Notes under the pieces: model-generated
The model's database searches: none
The model's input: the letters and a program-made list of their open reading frames with translations, nothing else
What the model was told of the DNA's origin: nothing
Assembly (NCBI GenBank): GCA_964413425.1
Contig: CAYPST010000004.1
Coordinates: forward strand, 25,454 to 89,453
Direction: 5' to 3'
Length of the DNA: 64,000 nt
From: DATFLS01 sp964413425
GTDB taxonomy: Bacteria; Fidelibacterota; JAANXI01
Shown: positions 58,269-64,000 of the stretch, piece after piece
How the letters are laid out: each line of letters opens with the position of its first letter
How positions within the stretch are numbered: the stretch's first letter is position 1
Position numbers and translations under genes: made by a program

Positions 58269-59825
58269 TTAGGCACCTTTCTCTTCTATATCAAGTCTAT
58301 AATTATCCGTAATATCCTTCTTCCGCTTTTTCGAAATAAACCGGAATTCATCGATATTGACAGCCTCATCCGGTTCCACGTCGATTTTCATGATATGCTG
58401 CCACATGAGCCTGCGAATGATACTCCGGGTCCCTTCGGTGAGATATCGCCCCATGGTCGGATGGACCTTCAGAATGAGACGACGCTCGTTGCATCGCGAC
58501 TTAAAACGTTTGATCCAGCTCTCAATTTTTGTGACCATGGACTCCTTGGACGGCACCCGTCCGGTGCCCTGGCATACCGGACAGGCCTCACTGGTAGACA
58601 GCAGAAGGCTTAATCGGACACGCTGCCGGGTCATTTCCATGAGCCCGAACTCTGAAATCGAGGTGATGGCGATTTTCGCTCGATCTTTGCGAATCTCTTT
58701 CTTCATCTCATTAGAAATTCGATTTTTATTCTGCTCTTCTTCCATATCAATAAAGTCCACGACTATCAACCCGCCGATATCCCGTAACCGAAGCTGCCTG
58801 GCAATTTCCCGGGCGGCTTCCAGATTAATTCGCAATGAATTTTGTTCATGGTTCTTTTTCCCGATGTATTTGCCACTGTTGACATCGATAGTGACCATTG
58901 CCTCCGTATGCTCAATCACCAGATGTCCGCCGCTCTTCAGCCACACTTTGCGATTCAGTGACTTTTCGATTTCGCGATCGATATCATACTTCTCGAAAAT
59001 CGGGATCCGACCGGAATATTGCTGAATTTTATTCACCAGCTGAGGGGACGTGCTCTTGATATAACTGAGGAGATTCTTGTGCATTTGCTTGTCATCGACA
59101 ATCACCCGATCCACATCTGCCGTGAACACATCCCGGATGATACTACTCGCCATTTCCATATCTTTATAGACGATACACGGTGAGCGATCTTTTTTTATAT
59201 TGCCTTCCACCTTCTTCCAGGTGTTAATCAGATAATTGATATCGTTGGCCAGCTCTTCCTTGCTCTTCCTTTCCGCAACCGTACGTACAATAATACCGAA
59301 ATTCTCCGGTTTGATTTCATAACCGATCCGTTTCAGCCGACGTTTTTCATTCCTGTTATGGATTTTCCTGGAGACCCCGACATGATCGGCAAAGGGTAAT
59401 AACACCATAAACCGACCGGGCAGCGAAATCGAAGTGGTCACCCGGGGACCTTTGCCCCGATAGGGTTCCTTGATCACCTGCACGATAATATCCTCACCGG
59501 ATTGCAGGGCAGGATGTGCAGAATTTCGGTTTTTCCGCGATTGGCCGTTGGATTCCTCGTCATCGGCAACGTCTAACATTCCCGGAAATGGATAATTATT
59601 ATCTTCAATTTCGTTAAATGGCAGAAAAGCGTTCGTTTCGTGCCCGATATCTACAAAGGCGGCTTGCATACCATCGATGATATTTTCCACCTGCCCCTTA
59701 TAGATATTCCCCACCATTCGTTCATTCTCCGGTTTCTCCACATAAAACTCCACTAATTGTGAGTCCTCCACAATAGCGATTCTGGTCTCTCCGGATGATT
59801 CGCTGATAAAAATTTCCTTCTTCAT
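58269..59825 (-). CDS. rng: Ribonuclease G (Rne/Rng family)
   Basis: A 518-residue endoribonuclease. The S1 domain (about 35-120) includes GNIYKGQVENIIDGMQAAFVDIG; catalytic metal-site Asp residues lie in VTIDVNSGKY and VVDFIDMEEE; the zinc link is CPVCQGTGRV near residue 425. It processes 16S rRNA and mRNAs. There is no long RNase E-type degradosome tail. It is directly upstream of rplU and rpmA, a known arrangement that ties ribosome maturation to protein supply. Confidence 0.94.
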   Translation of the reverse strand: MKKEIFISESSGETRIAIVEDSQLVEFYVEKPENERMVGNIYKGQVENIIDGMQAAFVDIGHETNAFLPFNEIEDNNYPFPGMLDVADDEESNGQSRKNRNSAHPALQSGEDIIVQVIKEPYRGKGPRVTTSISLPGRFMVLLPFADHVGVSRKIHNRNEKRRLKRIGYEIKPENFGIIVRTVAERKSKEELANDINYLINTWKKVEGNIKKDRSPCIVYKDMEMASSIIRDVFTADVDRVIVDDKQMHKNLLSYIKSTSPQLVNKIQQYSGRIPIFEKYDIDREIEKSLNRKVWLKSGGHLVIEHTEAMVTIDVNSGKYIGKKNHEQNSLRINLEAAREIARQLRLRDIGGLIVVDFIDMEEEQNKNRISNEMKKEIRKDRAKIAITSISEFGLMEMTRQRVRLSLLLSTSEACPVCQGTGRVPSKESMVTKIESWIKRFKSRCNERRLILKVHPTMGRYLTEGTRSIIRRLMWQHIMKIDVEPDEAVNIDEFRFISKKRKKDITDNYRLDIEEKGA

Positions 59826-60142
59826 AGTAAAACGATGTTCCCTTTCTCTGTATCGTTACCACCGGGAGGAACAATGATAACAATACGAGATTTTGTCTGT
59901 GTTCGCTTACCTGCCGCTCGGCAGATGTTTACGTAATGACTTTTGAAGGAATGGAAGTCCTGGCATGAGTAAGACGATTCAAATGCCCCTCGACACGAGT
60001 CAATCGAAGATAGAGAAAGAGGGGGGTACCCAAAAGCAAGAAAATTTGATAGAGGTACCGCGATTCCTGTATTTGAATCGCCTCTGAATTATATCGCCCG
60101 ATACCGCCGGAGATAGAATTATTGCGCCATTTCCGATGAGAA
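59826..60142. other. Region without a convincing gene
   Basis: About 317 bases upstream of rng. One minus-strand frame covers most of it (59929-60324) but shows no family features. Nothing else recognised. Confidence 0.4.
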
Positions 60143-60388
60143 TCAAATAATAGATGCATCAGGATAGACAGGCGCTTCCGCGGCAATATGCGAGTGATAT
60201 TCCTGGAAGCACTCGAATTTTCCGGGAAGGGTAATCCAAGATTGTATTGCCTTATCCCAACCAGAAAATTCCGAAGTGTTGTAAATATCCCGCCAATAAT
60301 CACAAGACTTACAAATTCCTTCAAAATTATTCGCTCCGTGCTTGTCCTCCCTAAGAATAAGCCAAGCCGGAATTTTCAAATTATACAC
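60143..60388 (-). CDS. Possible small or degenerate protein of unknown function
   Basis: An 81-residue open frame from a GTG, beginning (M)YNLKIPAWLILREDKHG and including two Cys (GICKSCDYWRDIY). The residue mix looks protein-like (Trp, Tyr, buried hydrophobics), but there is no ribosome binding site. A short ATG frame ending just before, in another phase (MSSEFDGDSFGRLNRD, from 60443), could be its broken start. I do not recognise it; it may be a remnant gene. Confidence 0.3.
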   Translation of the reverse strand: MYNLKIPAWLILREDKHGANNFEGICKSCDYWRDIYNTSEFSGWDKAIQSWITLPGKFECFQEYHSHIAAEAPVYPDASII

Positions 60389-60798
60389 GACTATTATCTC
60401 TGTTCAGGCGCCCAAAGGAATCGCCGTCAAATTCACTGCTCATGACCGGCATATCCTCTCACACCGGGAGTAAGCCTGGGAGCATGAATGTCACCCATAT
60501 CACCGGGCCGTTTGAGCGGTTTTGACTGAACAGGCTGAATAGTCATTAAATTGTATAGTAATCCAATATCTTGCCGTTATAAAGAAAATATTTCAGTTAT
60601 ATCACGCAATAGCTTTAAACATGTTTATTGAGAATCTCAACTTTTTATCCATCATCTACTGGAGGTTTCCACTCTCCTTGTTATATATTCGCTGGTGCTC
60701 AATTGTGTTACCAAAGTACTTTCCCTGATAGTGATTTTCAACTCTTTTCTTCTATCGAAGTCCTGCCGTACAGAGTGCAGGAAATGGAAGTCGACTTA
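60389..60798. other. Region without a convincing gene
   Basis: About 400 AT-rich bases between two weak minus-strand genes. Apart from the short ATG frame at its left edge, no gene, RNA or repeat was recognised. Confidence 0.4.
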
Positions 60799-61053
60799 CT
60801 AATTCCAGAATGGCAGTCGAGAACTGAAGAACACCCCTTTTTTTTCCAGAATTCTGGAGAAACGGCGACCATAAATCATATCAAAAGTATCGGCTTTATC
60901 CGGGAATAAAGAAAGTGCTTTTGTGCGGGTATTAAAAATCACCCGGAGTGCTTCACCTAACGAAATTCTGGGATTCGACAAAACCTGGCAGGCTGTGTCA
61001 GTCAGTAATCGTAATTTCCGTATAGCTTTGTCTTCTTCTGTTCTGGATCTCAT
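60799..61053 (-). CDS. Small hypothetical protein (84 aa)
   Basis: An 84-residue helical protein starting MRSRTEEDKAIRKLRLLTDT, with EALRVIFNTRTKALSLFPDK and FDMIYGRRFSRILEKKGVFF. The phrase 'LFPDK..FD.IY..RF' looks like a recurring family of short uncharacterised proteins, but I cannot name it. AAGAGGTGG lies four bases before the ATG at 61053, which supports translation and decides the start. No signal peptide. It stands alone beside a large repeat. Confidence 0.55.
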   Translation of the reverse strand: MRSRTEEDKAIRKLRLLTDTACQVLSNPRISLGEALRVIFNTRTKALSLFPDKADTFDMIYGRRFSRILEKKGVFFSSRLPFWN

Positions 61054-61692
61054 ACGGCCACCTCTTATCATAATTCCGAAATTCCTGAGAGTTCAATAAA
61101 AAATAGTTCAATAATAATAAGTACAAAACAGCGAGAAGTTCCATTGAGTCAATCATCTTTTCTCATATAATCGTCAGGATTCTCTTTTCCTGAGAGTGTT
61201 TAGAAAACATGCGTCTGATACAAGGTGGTGCACCTGGCTTCTGTTTAGTATGGAGATACGATATAAGTACAATGTATGACGCTATTCGGACGGAGATATT
61301 GTATATTGTCTTTGTCCCGTCGTCACGGGATCTCTTTGCCAAAGGCCTCGAAGAGACTCCCCCAACGGGATCCCTTGTATGTTACCCCACATGATTCTTG
61401 AGTTGTATTTTTTGGCATGTTCTCCGAAGTTGGGCCTGTGGATGGGGTGGGTGCTTCTGGGACTTCGGAGCATCCCTTCGGGGCGAGGCGTTTTCTAAAC
61501 AGACTCATGATATAGAGGTAATTTGGGACCATCGAATTCGGTCAGTTTTACTTGAAACAGTTAATTTTCTATCGTATCATTTTTTGCATCCGATGTTCGT
61601 CGAGTGGGAAGTATGCATAGAGAAAGGGAGGGATGTTTTCGATATTAATCACCCTGGTTGAACTGAAATAAAAGGCTTTGCAGGAGAGAGGT
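61054..61692. other. Intergenic region occupied by the largest TGTTTAGAAAAC repeat
   Basis: The repeat at 61197-61501 fills the middle. The remaining 140 bases before it and 190 after it show no gene; GGAGAGAGG before 61693 belongs to the next gene. Confidence 0.6.
61197..61501 (+). repeat. TGTTTAGAAAAC-family repeat, copy 4 (longest, 305 bp)
   Basis: Terminal inverted repeats TGTTTAGAAAAC (61197-61208) and GTTTTCTAAACA (61490-61501). It contains a CCCGT-CGTC-ACGGG hairpin and a CTCCGAAGT (61422-61430)/ACTTCGGAG (61462-61470) hairpin. Other copies look like internal deletions of this one. No protein is encoded, so it would depend on a transposase elsewhere. Confidence 0.85.
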
Positions 61693-62346
61693 ATGATAGT
61701 AAGAAGTATTGAAGGAGGATATGATAAGAATTTCTCATATATCATTGGTTGCGAAAAAAGTCATAAAGGGGCTATCATCGATGCAGCAATCGGCGCCGAG
61801 ACTATGATCAGATCAGCGGATGAAGCAAATCTGGACATACAGTATTTGATTATCACACACAGTCATCACGACCATTATGCATGGGCTGAAGCGTTGTTAA
61901 AAAAATTACGGGATCTGACCCTTATCACCTACGGGGATGCGATCAAAGATATCGGCGAAAAAGACCATATCGCAGTAGATGATAGTGATAAAATTTATCT
62001 GGGCAGTATTCCGCTGACTTTTTATCATACCCCGGGCCATTATCCGGACTGTATTTGTGTGGTGGCAGATGGTGCGGTTTTCACCGGAGATACCCTTTTT
62101 ATTGGCAGACCTGGCAGAACCCGGAGCCCGAAAAGTGATGTGAAAGAACTCTACCACAGTATCAATGAGAAGCTGTTGACGCTGCCTGACGATATGAAGA
62201 TCTATCCGGGGCATAATTATGGTGAGCAACCGGTGAGCACAATCGGAGAGCAGAAAGCAACAAATGAGTTCCTGCAGGTGGAAAGTCCGGAAGAATTTGC
62301 AGCACTGATGAATGAATTCGAGCGGAAGAAAGAGGCAGTGACATAA
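61693..62346 (+). CDS. MBL-fold metallo-hydrolase (glyoxalase II-like)
   Basis: A 217-residue metallo-beta-lactamase-fold enzyme. The metal ligands are THSHHDHY (about 55-62), HTPGHYPD (about 112-119), FTGDTLF (Asp, about 133) and YPGHNYGE near 177. It resembles glyoxalase II and persulfide dioxygenase, which split thioester or persulfide compounds. The ATG at 61693 has GGAGAGAGG just before it. Substrate unknown; it runs in the same direction as the M20 peptidase gene, 115 bases ahead. Confidence 0.88.
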   Translation: MIVRSIEGGYDKNFSYIIGCEKSHKGAIIDAAIGAETMIRSADEANLDIQYLIITHSHHDHYAWAEALLKKLRDLTLITYGDAIKDIGEKDHIAVDDSDKIYLGSIPLTFYHTPGHYPDCICVVADGAVFTGDTLFIGRPGRTRSPKSDVKELYHSINEKLLTLPDDMKIYPGHNYGEQPVSTIGEQKATNEFLQVESPEEFAALMNEFERKKEAVT

Positions 62347-62461
62347 CCAGGAAGGACGCAGGCGCGCATGTGACACTGACAGCGGGAGATCTCGCTGCCG
62401 CCAACTCTCCTTTCGTTTTTCTTCGGGATCGATAATAATCTAGAAATGGGCCATTGGACGA

Positions 62462-63838
62462 ATGGATGCGGTAATCTCATATCTCAGAGAACATCATGAT
62501 CGATATGTGGAACAGGTAACAGAACTGGTAGCAATTCCCAGCGTAAGCAGTGATCCCAATCGTCAGGAGGAGATGGCTCGTTGTGCGGATCATTTGAAAC
62601 GGGACATGCAAAATGCAGGTCTCGAGAATGTCCGGTTAATGGAGACCGGGGGCAATCCGGTTGCATACGGGGATTGGCTGCATGCCGCAGGTGCGCCGAC
62701 AATTCTCATCTATGGGCATTATGACGTGCAGCCGGAAGATCCGGTGGATCTCTGGGATTCTCCGCCATTCGAAGCCACTGAGAGAGACGGGCGCCTGTAT
62801 GGCCGTGGTGTCATCGATGATAAGGGCCAGATGTATATTCATCTGGCTGCGCTCGACAGCTGGTTAAATCGAAGCGGATCTCTGCCGGTGAATGTGAAGG
62901 TGATCTTTGAAGGCGAGGAAGAGATCGGCAGTGCACACCTGGATAGCTTTTTGCAGAAACATCAGGATCTCCTGCATGCGGATGTGGTCGTGGTGTCTGA
63001 TACCGGGATGTTTGCAAAAGGGGTTCCGTCAATTACGTATGGTCTGCGGGGATTAACCTACTTCCAGATTGATGTGGAAGGCCCCGGAGGCGATTTACAT
63101 TCCGGTTCCTTCGGCGGTCCGGTTGATAATCCGGCTAATGTGCTGGTCAGGATGCTGTCCAGGCTGAAAGATGACAGCGGGCGCATCGCGATTCCGGGTT
63201 TCTATGACAATGTGAGGAAGCTGACAGACACTGAGCGGGAAAACTTTGCCAAACTACCCTTTGATGAGGAAAAATTCCGTGCCGAGGAGGTGAAAGCCCC
63301 GGCATTGGCGAAAGATGAGCAATACTCTATCCTCGAGCAACTCTGGTGTCGGCCTACGCTGGATATTAATGGGATACAATCGGGCTTTACGGGACAGGGT
63401 GCGAAAACCGTAATCCCTGCTTCTGCCATGGGAAAAGTAAGTATGCGCCTGGTGCCGGAACAGGACCCGGATCGCATCGGAGATCTTTTCGAAGATTTTA
63501 TCCGGCAGATTGTGCCCCCTACCGTCCGGGTGAAGATAACCCGGATGCATGGGGGGCATCCTTATCTTGCTGATATTGGCGATCCGATTTTCGCTGCTGC
63601 GGCAAAAGCGGTAGAGAAAGCGTTTAACAAAGAAACAGCCTTTATCAGAGAAGGGGGATCCATTCCCTTCGTTCGCACCATAACCGACATCCTGCAATGT
63701 CCTGCAATCCTGCTCGGCTTTGGATTGCCCGGCGAAAATGCGCACGCTCCGAATGAGTGGCTCGACCTGGATAATTTCTACCTGGGGATGGAAACCGTTG
63801 CCTATTTATATGATGAAATTCCTCGGCACGTGCAATAA
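62462..63838 (+). CDS. M20-family metallodipeptidase
   Basis: A 458-residue zinc peptidase: YGHYDVQPEDPVDLWDSPPF (metal His and Asp), RLYGRGVIDDKGQMYIHL, FEGEEEIGSAHL (catalytic Glu-Glu), SDTGMFAKGVPSITYGLRG, and the lid domain with GPGGDLHSGSFGG. This matches the carnosinase/CNDP-like cytosolic dipeptidase group of M20. It cleaves short peptides. No signal peptide. Confidence 0.94.
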   Translation: MDAVISYLREHHDRYVEQVTELVAIPSVSSDPNRQEEMARCADHLKRDMQNAGLENVRLMETGGNPVAYGDWLHAAGAPTILIYGHYDVQPEDPVDLWDSPPFEATERDGRLYGRGVIDDKGQMYIHLAALDSWLNRSGSLPVNVKVIFEGEEEIGSAHLDSFLQKHQDLLHADVVVVSDTGMFAKGVPSITYGLRGLTYFQIDVEGPGGDLHSGSFGGPVDNPANVLVRMLSRLKDDSGRIAIPGFYDNVRKLTDTERENFAKLPFDEEKFRAEEVKAPALAKDEQYSILEQLWCRPTLDINGIQSGFTGQGAKTVIPASAMGKVSMRLVPEQDPDRIGDLFEDFIRQIVPPTVRVKITRMHGGHPYLADIGDPIFAAAAKAVEKAFNKETAFIREGGSIPFVRTITDILQCPAILLGFGLPGENAHAPNEWLDLDNFYLGMETVAYLYDEIPRHVQ

Positions 63839-63962
63839 TATCTAATCCCTGTGCGTGATTACCACTCTCTTATTTTACCACGGTATCCCGTATGACCAGA
63901 ATCACAGATTCTAACAGTACTGATTTGTTCGAATTCATTGGTGAGAGACAAGGGTATTTATA

Positions 63963-64000
63963 ATGAATTATTTTCGCTCCTGTAACATCATTCTTTCTCT
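63963..64000 (+). CDS. Start of a possible secreted protein (runs off right edge)
   Basis: The last 38 bases read ATG then NYFRSCNIILSL, the look of the beginning of a signal peptide. AAGGGT lies nine bases upstream. Only 12 residues are visible, so this is a tentative call. Confidence 0.35.
   Translation, partial: MNYFRSCNIILS

Noticed and set aside
59929..60324. A 131-residue minus-strand frame
   Set aside because: It overlaps another weak frame, lacks a ribosome binding site, and its residue mix is not convincing.

Overview
The window is a chromosomal stretch of a Gram-negative bacterium of roughly balanced GC, in 64 kb with one 100-base assembly gap (45449-45548). Secreted lipoproteins, a lipoprotein-type metal ABC importer, a rhomboid protease, a TatA-type protein, a protease fused to a predicted outer-membrane-like domain and a tmRNA tag ending YAMAA (close to what I recall for Chlorobi) suggest the FCB side of the tree, for example Marinimicrobia, Calditrichota, KSB1 or Ignavibacteria-like lineages. 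That placement is an inference from gene style, not a search. Most of the window is housekeeping DNA in short operons on both strands.

Layout. 1-3 kb: the start of a polysaccharide flippase running off the left edge, a lone receiver domain, an M24 peptidase and ssrA (tmRNA). 3-7 kb: a cold-shock protein and a Zn/Mn-type ABC importer. 7-17 kb: a long minus-strand run with argS-rsfS-LytR_C, panD-panC-panB, mnmA, a cysteine desulfurase (a natural sulfur donor for MnmA), MarC, an SDR protein and a SpoU-type methyltransferase. 17-24 kb: a methyltransferase/ATP-grasp fusion, tatA, hsp20, and groES-groEL under a perfect CIRCE operator. 24-30 kb: a four-gene minus-strand cluster alternating GH130 enzymes and GT4 glycosyltransferases, one carrying a large extra domain, which looks like one oligosaccharide system. 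30-45 kb: Nudix, queG, a large SppA-like peptidase, LON-domain protein, rhomboid, recO, proS, a PhoU/Na-Pi pair, topA-glyS. 45-52 kb: a 21-bp tandem repeat containing the gap, glutaredoxin, rlmN, MoxR-DUF58, and an AT-rich restriction-modification island. 52-64 kb: TPR lipoprotein, mtnA-yjbQ-pfkB, mdh, rng-rplU-rpmA, an MBL-fold hydrolase and an M20 peptidase.

The most interesting layer is the small mobile repeats. A 77-bp palindromic element has inserted into the restriction endonuclease gene, leaving a 5-bp duplication (TAGAA). Removing the element and one copy of the duplication restores one continuous reading frame, so the nuclease was recently killed while its methyltransferase stayed intact. 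A second family, with TGTTTAGAAAAC termini, occurs four times. One copy sits between queG and sppA, flanked by an 11-bp direct repeat, and rewrote the end of queG. A third family, with long inverted arms rich in 'ATCTGTGT', forms two roughly 300-bp elements, and one arm encodes the last residues and stop codon of a glycosyltransferase. Several of these share a core resembling TCCCA..GGGATCCC..TGGG. The restriction-modification island itself is bounded by a perfect 14-bp inverted repeat. All functional assignments rest on motifs read by eye; no database search was possible.
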